From assembly GCA_910587285.1 (NCBI GenBank), contig CAJULM010000009.1, forward strand, positions 1-13,203: a stretch of DNA of 13,203 nt, written 5' to 3'. Shown here piece after piece: positions 5,199-12,672 of this stretch. Position numbers and translations under genes: made by a program. The notes below the pieces were generated by a model that saw nothing but the letters and a program-made list of their open reading frames with translations, did not search any database and was not told where the DNA came from. The DNA comes from an uncultured Oscillospiraceae bacterium. GTDB lineage: Bacteria > Bacillota > Clostridia > Oscillospirales > Oscillospiraceae. Numbering within the stretch: position 1 is the first letter of the stretch; each line of letters begins with the position of its first letter.

Positions 5199-5238
5199 AA
5201 AAATTCCCCCGTAAACAAACGTGTTGTTTACGAGGGGA
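5199..5238 (-). terminator. Intrinsic terminator of the lon-engB-FAH unit
   Basis: CCCCC-GTAAACAA (5206-5218) pairs with TTGTTTACG-A-GGGG (5224-5237), with one bulged A and a 5-nt loop; on the minus strand the stem is followed by AATTTTT. It begins 7 bp after the FAH stop codon. Confidence 0.85.
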
Positions 5239-5244
5239 TTTATG

Positions 5245-5997
5245 TCAGATGACTTCGTTTTTTAATATGCCGATTCCTTCAACCTCTACCTCAACCGTAT
5301 CACCCGGAATCATGGGACCAATGCCGGCCGGGGTTCCAGTGGCAACGATATCTCCCGGCTCCAAGGTCATTGCGGCAGTGATAAACTCAATCAGTTCAGG
5401 AATCGCCGTAATAAAATTGGAAGTGTTCCCTTGCTGTACAGTCTTTCCGTTCAATCGAGTTTCCAGCTTTAACGCCGATAGGTCCAGTTCATCAACCACA
5501 CAAGGACCCACCGGACAAAACCCATCCATAGATTTTCCGCGGGTCCACTGTCCGTCATGCTGCTGGACATCCCGAGCCGTCACGTCATTCAAGCAGGTGT
5601 AACCCAAAATATATTTTGAAAAATCTTTTGCCTTTACACCCTTTGCCCTGCAACGAATAACAACGCCAAGCTCGCCTTCATAGTCAAGCCGTCCCACAAA
5701 TTCAGGGGCATGAACGGCGCCGCCTGGGCGGTTGAGTGTATTGGGGCCCTTTATGAATAGAATAGGAAATTCAGGCGGCTCTGCCCCCATTTCTTTGGCG
5801 TGTTCCGCATAGTTTTTGCCCACACAGACAATCTTGGTGGGCTCACAAGGGGCTAACAGCTTGCATTGGCACAGCGGCAGCCGTCCGCCGTCGTAGTCCA
5901 AGCTCTCGTAGGGAGGTTTGGCAAGAGTGAGCACGTCTTCGTCTTTCACCACACCCCAGCAAGGGCCAGCCGGTTGCTCTATTCGAACATATTTCAT
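5245..5997 (-). CDS. Fumarylacetoacetate hydrolase (FAH) family enzyme
   Basis: A 250-residue protein of the FAH superfamily. After a short N-terminal domain the C-terminal catalytic domain starts with CVGKNYAEHAKEMG (58-71) and contains RLDYEGELGVVI (103-114), with E107 and E109, and LNDVTARDVQ (136-145), with D138; these supply the usual Mg2+/Ca2+ ligands. KSMDGFCPVGP (155-165) and GDIVATGTPAGIG (215-227) complete the signature. Members act on 2-oxo acids or acylpyruvates (C-C hydrolysis, decarboxylation, or 2-hydroxyhepta-2,4-diene-dioate isomerisation), so the substrate cannot be read from sequence. The start ATG overlaps the engB stop as ATGA and GGAGGGG lies upstream, so it is translated from the lon-engB transcript and terminated at 5199-5238. 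No other aromatic-catabolism gene is nearby, which favours a housekeeping or metabolite-repair role such as oxaloacetate tautomerase/decarboxylase; this is inference. Confidence 0.9.
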   Translation of the reverse strand: MKYVRIEQPAGPCWGVVKDEDVLTLAKPPYESLDYDGGRLPLCQCKLLAPCEPTKIVCVGKNYAEHAKEMGAEPPEFPILFIKGPNTLNRPGGAVHAPEFVGRLDYEGELGVVIRCRAKGVKAKDFSKYILGYTCLNDVTARDVQQHDGQWTRGKSMDGFCPVGPCVVDELDLSALKLETRLNGKTVQQGNTSNFITAIPELIEFITAAMTLEPGDIVATGTPAGIGPMIPGDTVEVEVEGIGILKNEVI

Positions 5998-6593
5998 GCT
6001 TTCCCCTCCAAACAGGTTAAAATTTTTCCGATTAGCTCAGCCCTTCCAGTCCCCTTCTCTGCAGAAAATGGAATAATCGGAATATCTTCTGAAAGACCCA
6101 AAACCTCCCGAATTTGCATCAAGTTGCCTTCAACCTCACTCTTTTTTAACTTGTCCAATTTATTCGCCACAACCAAAAAGGGCTTTTTAGAACAGAGAAA
6201 TACCTCTGCCATTGTGCAGTCATCTGCGGTCGGCTTGTGCCGGGCGTCCACGATAAGGATTCCCAGAGCCATTCGCTCTGAATCAGAAAACCATGCTTCA
6301 ATAAGCCGCCCCCAACGATCCCGTTCTTGCTTGGAGACCTTAGCATAGCCATACCCAGGCAAATCAACCAAATAGAGCATCTCGTGAATCAGAAAATAAT
6401 TGATATGGGTGGTTTTTCCTGGGGCAGAGCCTACTCGGGCAAAGTTTTTTCGATTCAGCAAGCGGTTGATGACCGACGATTTTCCGACATTAGACCGCCC
6501 TGCAAACACAATTTGAGGCAAGCTGTCCCGAGGGAAATCCCCCGGCTTGGCTGCTGAGCGGACAAACTGCGCTAAATTCCAATTTATTGTCAT
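5994..6593 (-). CDS. engB: Ribosome-assembly GTPase EngB (YsxC/YihA)
   Basis: A 199-residue TRAFAC GTPase with all G motifs: G1 GRSNVGKS (32-39), G2 threonines T61/T62 in GKTTHINYF, G3 DLPGYG (77-82), G4 NKLD (144-147) and G5 SAEKG (177-181). YGYAKVSKQERDRWGRLIE after G3 is typical of EngB. The family acts in assembly of the 50S ribosomal subunit and is usually essential in Firmicutes. The Shine-Dalgarno GAGGG overlaps the lon stop codon (TGAGGG) and stands 7 nt before the ATG, so lon and engB are tightly coupled. The order lon-engB is the same as lonA-ysxC in Bacillus. Confidence 0.96.
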   Translation of the reverse strand: MTINWNLAQFVRSAAKPGDFPRDSLPQIVFAGRSNVGKSSVINRLLNRKNFARVGSAPGKTTHINYFLIHEMLYLVDLPGYGYAKVSKQERDRWGRLIEAWFSDSERMALGILIVDARHKPTADDCTMAEVFLCSKKPFLVVANKLDKLKKSEVEGNLMQIREVLGLSEDIPIIPFSAEKGTGRAELIGKILTCLEGKA

Positions 6594-6603
6594 CTATTTT
6601 CCC

Positions 6604-9030
6604 TCATTGACGCAGTTGTGTATCTCTAATGGAGTGCTGTGTATTCCAGAGCCAACTAATAGCAGGAAGGTTCTCCGCACTTACGCTATCGCTTCCCATC
6701 AAAAGCGCATGGAACAGCACCTCATCCACCTGCTTCACAGATACAAATTTGAGGCTGGCACGAACAGTTGGATCAATGTCTTCCAAGTCCTTTTCGTTGT
6801 CTGCCGGTATAATTACAGTGCTGAGATGGCTGCGTAAAGCGGCCATTGTTTTTTCCCTGAGTCCGCCAATCGCCAAAACTCGGCCGCGCAAGGTCACTTC
6901 TCCTGTCATGGCGATATCTCGACGAACAGGGATATCTGTGAGCGCAGACACTATGGCCGTGGTAATGGCAATTCCCGCAGAAGGTCCATCCTTAGGAACC
7001 GCACCCTCCGGAAAATGCACATGAACATCTTTTTTGCCATAAAAATCAGGATCAAGCCCCAACTCGTTTGTACGGCTGCGAATATAGGACAGCGCCGCCC
7101 TTGCTGATTCCTTCATAACGTCACCTAAATTGCCGGTGAGCACAAGCTTTCCAGAACCAGGCACTACGTTGACTTCAACCTCCAACAACTCACCGCCCAC
7201 TGAGGTCCACGCCAGACCGTTAACAACGCCCACGATAGGTTCTGTGGAAGGAATCTCGTTATGATAGGGTTGGGGTCCAAGAAAATCTTGTAAATTCTTA
7301 TCTGTAATGGAAATACGCTTTTCAGTATGATTGACGATGCTAGCTGCTCCCTTACGGCATAAAGCCGCCAGTTTTCGCTCTAAAAGCCGTACGCCAGATT
7401 CCTTTGTATACCCCGCAATCAGCCTTTTCAAGCCTCCATCACTGATTTTCAGCTGACTGCGCGTCAACCCATGACGCTTTAATTCCCGAGGCAAAAGATG
7501 CTTTTTTGCAATCTGAAGCTTTTCCTCATCGGTGTAGCTGGGCAACTCGATCACTTCCATGCGATCAAGCAAAGCCTTGGGAATGGTATCAGTTGTATTG
7601 GCCGTGGTAATAAACATTACATTGGACAAATCAAACGGCAGCTCCAAGAAATGATCGCGGAAGGTGCTGTTTTGCTCTCCATCCAACACCTCTAAAAGCG
7701 CTGCTGCTGGGTCTCCCCTATGGTCACTGCCCACCTTATCAATTTCATCCAGCAGCAGGATAGGATTAGAACTGCCGGCCTGCATGATACCTGTGATAAT
7801 GCGGCCAGGCATCGCTCCCACATAGGTTTTGCGGTGTCCTCGAATATCTGCCTCATCCCGAATGCCGCCCAGAGAAATCCTGCTCAGCTTACGATTCATT
7901 GCTTTGGCAATACTCATAGCAATGGAGGTTTTTCCCACTCCTGGAGGGCCAACCAAGCAAATAATCTGTCCATTGAGCTCTGGCGCAAGCTGCTTTACAG
8001 CTACAAATTCCAAAATACGTTTCTTGACTTTTTGAAGGCCGTAGTGATCTGAATCCAGCACCCGAGATATCGCGTCTACACTGACACGTTCCCGGGTTTT
8101 TACCTGCCATGGCAAATCCAAGCAGGTATCTAAATAATCCCGTAGCACAGCCGCCTCGGAGGAGCTATAGGGCTGCTTTTCCAGGTGTCTGACTTCTTTT
8201 AGCAGCTTCTCCTGTACCTCATTGGGCAGCTTTACCCGGAGAATCCGTTGGCGGTACTCAGAAATTTCATCGTCTTCCTCTCCTTCTCCCAATTCCCGCT
8301 GGATAACCCGCAGCTGCTCACGAAGAAAATAGTCCCGCTGACTGACTGCCACCTGTTCATGGACTTTGGCAGCCAGCTCACTTTCCACCTCTAAAATCTC
8401 CACCTCACGGCTGAGGATACGGCATAAACGGTCCAAACGGCGGGCGGGCCGAAGCTCCTCCAACACGGCCTGCTTGTCTTCAAAGCGAAGTGGCAGATGC
8501 TGTGCGGCATAATCGGAAATATAAGCTGGATCGTCACTGGCCAACAATTTCAAATAGATTTCTGGAGCTACACGGTCAGACAGCTCCGTATACCGCTCAA
8601 GATAACTATAAACCTGACGAATTGCGGCTTCTGTTCGGGAGGAATGCCCGTTCGAAATGGGAGGGTCTGGAATTAATTCGACCTCAGCAGTCAAATAGGG
8701 CTCTGATGATACAAGCCCTAACAATCGGCCGCGGCTCTGCCCTGCCACCATAACCCGCACACTGTTTTCAGGCAGACGGAGAATCTGCTTCACATTGGCC
8801 ACTGTTCCAATGGCATAAAGGTCTGATTCCTCAGGATTTTCAATCGTCAAATCCCGCTGCGTTACCAAGAAGATTTCCCGATTGTCATCCATTGCCTCCT
8901 CCAATGCTCGGATTGAAGCAGTTCGCGCTACGTCAAAATGAAGCAGTAGCTGAGGGAATACGGTAAGCCCACGCAATGTAAGCACCGGAATTGTCAGATG
9001 TCTTGGGCTGACATCAATCATTTCTGTCAC
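6604..9030 (-). CDS. lon: ATP-dependent protease Lon
   Basis: An 808-residue LonA-type protease. An N-terminal substrate-binding domain (IPVLTLRGLTVFPQLLLHFD) and a coiled-coil segment (SQRDYFLREQLRVIQRELGE) precede an AAA+ domain with Walker A GPPGVGKT (361-368), Walker B ILLLDEIDK, and a C-terminal serine/lysine protease domain with catalytic S684 in PKDGPSAGIA and K727 in GGLREKTMA. It degrades misfolded and regulatory proteins in the cytoplasm. The frame is open to a GTG at 9037-9039, but AAGGAG (9041-9046) is only 1 nt from that codon; the GTG at 9028-9030 has a 10-nt spacer and is preferred. An ATG at 9019-9021 is another option. The last ~25 residues (SAENLPAISWLWNTQHSIRD and beyond) extend past the usual domain end. 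It lies 76 bp downstream of clpX with a hairpin between. Confidence 0.96.
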   Translation of the reverse strand: MTEMIDVSPRHLTIPVLTLRGLTVFPQLLLHFDVARTASIRALEEAMDDNREIFLVTQRDLTIENPEESDLYAIGTVANVKQILRLPENSVRVMVAGQSRGRLLGLVSSEPYLTAEVELIPDPPISNGHSSRTEAAIRQVYSYLERYTELSDRVAPEIYLKLLASDDPAYISDYAAQHLPLRFEDKQAVLEELRPARRLDRLCRILSREVEILEVESELAAKVHEQVAVSQRDYFLREQLRVIQRELGEGEEDDEISEYRQRILRVKLPNEVQEKLLKEVRHLEKQPYSSSEAAVLRDYLDTCLDLPWQVKTRERVSVDAISRVLDSDHYGLQKVKKRILEFVAVKQLAPELNGQIICLVGPPGVGKTSIAMSIAKAMNRKLSRISLGGIRDEADIRGHRKTYVGAMPGRIITGIMQAGSSNPILLLDEIDKVGSDHRGDPAAALLEVLDGEQNSTFRDHFLELPFDLSNVMFITTANTTDTIPKALLDRMEVIELPSYTDEEKLQIAKKHLLPRELKRHGLTRSQLKISDGGLKRLIAGYTKESGVRLLERKLAALCRKGAASIVNHTEKRISITDKNLQDFLGPQPYHNEIPSTEPIVGVVNGLAWTSVGGELLEVEVNVVPGSGKLVLTGNLGDVMKESARAALSYIRSRTNELGLDPDFYGKKDVHVHFPEGAVPKDGPSAGIAITTAIVSALTDIPVRRDIAMTGEVTLRGRVLAIGGLREKTMAALRSHLSTVIIPADNEKDLEDIDPTVRASLKFVSVKQVDEVLFHALLMGSDSVSAENLPAISWLWNTQHSIRDTQLRQ

Positions 9031-9057
9031 CAGGATCACTCTCCTTATCCTGTTTTG

Positions 9058-9084
9058 AAAAGAGGCGGGCCATTATGCCCACCC
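9058..9084 (-). terminator. Weak intrinsic terminator between clpX and lon
   Basis: On the minus strand GGGTGGGC (9077-9084) pairs with GCCCGCCT (9063-9070), including two G-U pairs, around a 6-nt loop, followed by CTTTT. No strong promoter is seen between it and the lon start, so partial readthrough into lon is likely. Confidence 0.6.
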
Positions 9085-9106
9085 CTTTCGTTTAATATTG
9101 TTGCAG

Positions 9107-10423
9107 TCAGGACGCATTGCCCCTGGGGGATGCCTGACCGCCCTTTTCCGACCGCAGAGCAGCCGCACCCAGCCGCGGGCGCGCAGGGCGACCGTCTTCC
9201 CGCTGGATATCTGGACCACCTTCGCCCTGAATGGATTGCGCTGTAATCGTCACCTTGGAGATGCTTTCATCAGAAGGAACGTCGTACATGACAGGGGTCA
9301 TAACCTCCTCCAATACAGCTCGAAGGCCGCGGGCGCCAATCTTGCGCTCCAGTGCTTTGTCTGCGGCGGCCTCCAAGGAACCAGGCGCAAAATCAAGCTC
9401 CACATTGTCATAATCCAGCAGACACTTATACTGCTTCACCAAGGCATTTTTGGGTTCAGTAAGAATACGAACCAGCTGCTCACGATCCAACGCCTTTAGG
9501 CTGGTGATAATAGGAAGACGGCCCACCAACTCAGGAATGATACCGAATTTCAGCAGGTCGTGGGGCTGGACAGACTTTAGTATGTCCGAATTTTCCCGCT
9601 CCTCCGCCGTTTTGACATCAGCGCCGAATCCAATCGTTTTTTGGTCTAAACGCCGCTCAATGATTTTCTCCAGACCGTCAAACGCTCCGCCGCAGATAAA
9701 AAGAATGTTTTTGGTATCAATCTGCAAAAAGTCCTGGTGCGGATGTTTGCGTCCTCCCTGGGGAGGGACATTGGCAACCGTACCCTCCAGAATTTTCAGC
9801 AATGCCTGTTGGACACCTTCGCCTGAGACATCCCGAGTGATCGAAGTGTTTTCACTCTTTCGCGCAATTTTATCAATTTCGTCCACATAGATAATGCCCC
9901 GCTGAGCCAGTTCAATATCGTAATCCGCCGCCTGAACCAAGCGCAACAGGATATTTTCCACATCATCGCCCACATATCCGGCTTCGGTGAGCGTAGTAGC
10001 GTCGGCAATAGCGAAGGGAACTTTCAAAATGCGGGCTAACGTCTGGGCGAACAGCGTTTTGCCGCACCCTGTTGGGCCGATCATCAGAATATTACTTTTT
10101 TGCAGTTCTACGTTGTCGCCACCGCCAAAATAAATGCGCTTATAGTGATTGTATACCGCGACAGACAGGGCTATTTTAGCATTTTCCTGACCAATGATAT
10201 ACTCGTCCAGTACAGCACACATCTCTTTAGGGGTAGGGATAACATCGGGAATCTCCGGCGCATCCGCCGGACCATCATCATAATCCTCCCCCAAAATGTT
10301 CATGCACAGATGAACACATTCATTGCAGATATAGGCGCCAGGCCCAGCAATAACACGTTCCACCTGTTCCTGATGTTTGCCGCAAAAGGAACAGCGCACA
10401 GATTTATAATCATCTCTTGCCAT
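9107..10423 (-). CDS. clpX: ClpXP protease unfoldase subunit ClpX
   Basis: A 438-residue AAA+ unfoldase. The N-terminal zinc-binding domain has C11/C14 and C33/C36 (RCSFCGK and YICNECVHLC). Walker A is GPTGCGKT (116-123), the pore loop is GYVG (149-152), Walker B IIYVDE (177-182), RKH 225-227, the ClpP-docking IGF loop 264-266, the arginine segment ELVGRLP (298-304) and sensor 2 GARGLR (363-368). It unfolds tagged proteins and feeds them to ClpP. The ATG at 10421-10423 is chosen because the family N-terminus starts there and GGAG lies upstream; a TTG 21 bases earlier is in frame but lacks support. The last ~38 residues after about 400 form a G/R/P/A-rich low-complexity tail not seen in model ClpX proteins. 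It follows clpP after 68 bp containing an 11-bp hairpin. Confidence 0.97.
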   Translation of the reverse strand: MARDDYKSVRCSFCGKHQEQVERVIAGPGAYICNECVHLCMNILGEDYDDGPADAPEIPDVIPTPKEMCAVLDEYIIGQENAKIALSVAVYNHYKRIYFGGGDNVELQKSNILMIGPTGCGKTLFAQTLARILKVPFAIADATTLTEAGYVGDDVENILLRLVQAADYDIELAQRGIIYVDEIDKIARKSENTSITRDVSGEGVQQALLKILEGTVANVPPQGGRKHPHQDFLQIDTKNILFICGGAFDGLEKIIERRLDQKTIGFGADVKTAEERENSDILKSVQPHDLLKFGIIPELVGRLPIITSLKALDREQLVRILTEPKNALVKQYKCLLDYDNVELDFAPGSLEAAADKALERKIGARGLRAVLEEVMTPVMYDVPSDESISKVTITAQSIQGEGGPDIQREDGRPARPRLGAAALRSEKGGQASPRGNAS

Positions 10424-10454
10424 GGTTCTCCATCGTCCTTTCAAGGAAAGCGCT

Positions 10455-10484
10455 AAAGAGCGGAGACGGCTGCCTCCGCTCTTT
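10455..10484 (-). terminator. Hairpin between clpP and clpX, possible attenuator
   Basis: AAAGAGCGGAG (10455-10465) and CTCCGCTCTTT (10474-10484) form a perfect 11-bp stem with an 8-nt loop. It begins 7 bp after the clpP stop. On the minus strand only three Ts follow, so it probably terminates inefficiently or stabilises the upstream message. A smaller hairpin CTTTC-AAG-GAAAG (10438-10450) lies next to it. Confidence 0.6.
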
Positions 10485-10491
10485 TGCTTTA

Positions 10492-11073
10492 TCAGCGATT
10501 GTAGATAATCTTGTCGATTAATCCATACTCCAGGGCCTCATCGGCGGTCATAAAATTGTCGCGCTCACAGTCTGCTGCCACCTGCTCCACATCACGTCCA
10601 CAGTTGTCGGCCAAAATCTTGGTCACTCGTTTTTTAATGGTCTCCAACCGCTTCAGGTGGAGGGCCATATCAGTGATTTGCCCCTGTGTGCCAGCGGAGG
10701 GCTGATGAATCATGATCTCAGCATTGGGTAAACATAGGCGCTTTCCCTTTGTGCCGGAGGACAGCAGAAATGCTCCCATAGAGGCCGCCATGCCTACGCA
10801 GATGGTAGACACATCACACTTGATGTACTGCATAGTGTCATAGATGGCCATACCGTCGGGAATAGAGCCGCCGGGGCTGTTGATATAGAACTGAATATCC
10901 TTGTCAGGGTCCTGCGCCTCCAGATAGAGCAGCTGGGCCACAATCAAAGATGCCGTGGTAGCGTTGACCTCCTCGCCCAAAAAAACAATTCGGTCATTGA
11001 GCAGACGGGAAAAAATGTCGTAAGACCGCTCGCCTCGGCTGGTCTGCTCAACTACGTATGGAACTAAGCTCAT
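10492..11073 (-). CDS. clpP: ATP-dependent Clp protease proteolytic subunit ClpP
   Basis: A 193-residue serine protease with the catalytic triad S98 (GMAASMGAFLL), H123 (MIHQPSAG) and D172 (in ERDNFMTADEALEYGLID). It begins MSLVPYVVEQTSRGERSYDI, the standard ClpP N-terminus without a long leader. The frame is open 26 codons farther upstream, but AAAGGAG stands 7 nt before this ATG and the longer product would not match the family. Two heptamers form the proteolytic chamber that pairs with ClpX. INSPGGSIPDGMAIYDTMQY has IPD where many homologues read VTA, a conservative variation. It lies between tig and clpX, the same order as in Escherichia coli. No obvious CtsR operator is seen upstream. 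Confidence 0.97.
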   Translation of the reverse strand: MSLVPYVVEQTSRGERSYDIFSRLLNDRIVFLGEEVNATTASLIVAQLLYLEAQDPDKDIQFYINSPGGSIPDGMAIYDTMQYIKCDVSTICVGMAASMGAFLLSSGTKGKRLCLPNAEIMIHQPSAGTQGQITDMALHLKRLETIKKRVTKILADNCGRDVEQVAADCERDNFMTADEALEYGLIDKIIYNR

Positions 11074-11128
11074 GAAAATTTCTCCTTTCCGATGGGGGAT
11101 AATGCTCTTGTCAATGCTCAGCAGCAAC

Positions 11129-11134
11129 ATTATA
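11129..11134 (-). promoter_or_regulatory. Possible -10 element of a clpP promoter
   Basis: A perfect TATAAT lies on the minus strand in the 106-bp tig-clpP gap, with a predicted start near 11122. No good -35 hexamer is found at 16-18 bp (candidates are AATAAA-like), so an activator or a different context would be needed. It is flanked by the inverted repeat TTGTCA (11108-11113) / TGACAA (11140-11145). Confidence 0.35.
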
Positions 11135-11179
11135 CCCACTGACAAAGGCAATTTATTCCCTCACGCGGTTAAAAGCGCA

Positions 11180-12565
11180 TTACTTTTCTTCCTCAACAGC
11201 CTTTGCCTTGGAAGCGGACTTTTTCTTAGCGGGCTTCTCCTCGGCTCCGTCCTGTCCGGCATCGGCGTCGTCCGTCTTTTTTGCGGAACGCTTGGCGGAC
11301 TTCTTCACTGCGCCTTTCACCAAATCCAGGGCCTTGCGCATGGTCAGATCGCTGCGGATATCCTCAATGTTGACGATGGCGCGGACCTTGTCCTCCTCCA
11401 TCTTATACTGCTCGGCCAGTTTGGCGATTTCAGCGTCCACCTCGCTGTCAGCGGTTTCGATTCCCTCGGCGGTAGCCACAGCCTCCAGCGCCAAATCGCT
11501 GCGCACATTCCGCTCAGCGGTGGTTTTGGACTGGGCGCGCAGATCGTCAATGGTCATGCCCATCATGCGAAGGTAGTCTTCAAAGCCGATGCCCTGGCTT
11601 TGAATGCGGTTGGCATAGTCCTCCAGCATCTTCTCCGCACGGTAGTCCACCATGGCCTCGGGCACATCGCACTCCAGCTTTTCAATAAGCGAGTCAATAA
11701 CAGCGGCCTCAAAATCGCGGTCGGCCTGCTCCTGGCGGCGGATCTTCAGCTTCTCGCCCAGATCCTTCTTGAATTCGTCCAGGGTGTCAAACTCGGAGAC
11801 ATCCTTGGCAAACTCGTCGTCTACTTCAGGCTCCTGCTTCTCCTTTACCTCATGAACCTTGACCTTAAACACCACCGCGGCGCCGGCCAGTTCGGGCGTA
11901 TAGTTCTCGGGGAAGGTAATATCCAGGTCCTTCTCGTCGCCGGCCTTCATACCGATGACTTGCTCCTCAAACCCAGGGACAAAGGAGCCGGAACCCAGCT
12001 CCAGACTGTAGTTCTCGCCCTTCCCCCCCTGGAAGGGCTCGCCGTCCTTGAACCCCTCAAAGTCAATCACAGCGGTGTCGCCCTTCTTGGCCTTGCGCTC
12101 CACGCTCACCAGACGGGAAGCCCGATCAATGTATGGCTTGAGCTCCGCCTTCACATCGGCGGCAGTAACCTTCACCTCGGTCTTGGTCACAGGCAGGCCC
12201 TTATACTCCTTCACTGTCGCCTCAGGCTTGATGGTAATAGTAGCCTTAAAGGTAAAGCCGTCAGCATTTACATCCAACACTTCCAACTGAGGATAGGCCA
12301 CCGGCTTGATTCCGGTTTCCTTCAGTGCATCCTCATAAGCACTGGGGTAGGCCAGAGAAATGGCGTCCTCATAGAAGATTTCGGCGCCATACATTTTTTC
12401 CACCATTTTGCGGGGAGCTTTCCCCTTGCGGAAGCCGGGGATATTGATCTTCATTTTCTGCCGGTTATAGACCTTGTCGATGGCAGCCTGGAACTCGGCG
12501 GCTCCAACCTCGATCACCAGCTCAATAGCGCTGTTCTCTTTTTTCTCGTTGCTCTTGATGTTCAT
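11180..12565 (-). CDS. tig: Trigger factor, ribosome-bound chaperone
   Basis: A 461-residue ribosome-associated folding factor. The N-terminal ribosome-binding domain contains the signature GFRKGKAPRKMVEKMYG (44-60). The FKBP-type prolyl isomerase domain covers about 160-240 (KGDTAVIDFEGFKDGEPF and LELGSGSFVPGFEEQVIGMK). The C-terminal helical chaperone domain follows (about 245-420). The protein ends in a charged tail of about 40 residues rich in K, A, E and D (GAVKKSAKRSAKKTDDADAG onward), common in clostridial trigger factors but variable. GGAGG lies 9 nt before the ATG. It binds near the ribosomal exit tunnel and shields nascent chains. The gene heads the tig-clpP-clpX-lon block and is preceded by a possible promoter at 12632-12660. 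Confidence 0.97.
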   Translation of the reverse strand: MNIKSNEKKENSAIELVIEVGAAEFQAAIDKVYNRQKMKINIPGFRKGKAPRKMVEKMYGAEIFYEDAISLAYPSAYEDALKETGIKPVAYPQLEVLDVNADGFTFKATITIKPEATVKEYKGLPVTKTEVKVTAADVKAELKPYIDRASRLVSVERKAKKGDTAVIDFEGFKDGEPFQGGKGENYSLELGSGSFVPGFEEQVIGMKAGDEKDLDITFPENYTPELAGAAVVFKVKVHEVKEKQEPEVDDEFAKDVSEFDTLDEFKKDLGEKLKIRRQEQADRDFEAAVIDSLIEKLECDVPEAMVDYRAEKMLEDYANRIQSQGIGFEDYLRMMGMTIDDLRAQSKTTAERNVRSDLALEAVATAEGIETADSEVDAEIAKLAEQYKMEEDKVRAIVNIEDIRSDLTMRKALDLVKGAVKKSAKRSAKKTDDADAGQDGAEEKPAKKKSASKAKAVEEEK

Positions 12566-12631
12566 GGTTTATTCCTCCAAGCTCGGCCCGGCGCAGTAAG
12601 CCATGGGCCTTCTTTCTAAATAATCCAACCT

Positions 12632-12660
12632 ATTCTATCAGATAGGCGGGAAGATTTCCA
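12632..12660 (-). promoter_or_regulatory. Weak candidate promoter of tig
   Basis: On the minus strand TGGAAA (12655-12660, 4 of 6 matches to TTGACA) and TAGAAT (12632-12637, 5 of 6 matches to TATAAT) are separated by 17 bp. It lies in the 107-bp gap after the phosphoesterase gene, with a leader of about 60 nt. Confidence 0.35.
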
Positions 12661-12672
12661 CTGTTTTTTTAT

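Noticed and set aside
11074..11179. CtsR or HrcA (CIRCE) operator upstream of clpP
   Set aside because: Neither the tandem GGTCAAA heptamers nor TTAGCACTC-N9-GAGTGCTAA could be found by eye in this gap.
11072..12619. A 515-codon open frame on the plus strand, antisense to tig
   Set aside because: It covers the whole trigger factor gene on the opposite strand; its translation is L/G/H-rich without any family motif, and tig is unmistakable. The open frame follows from codon bias of the real gene.
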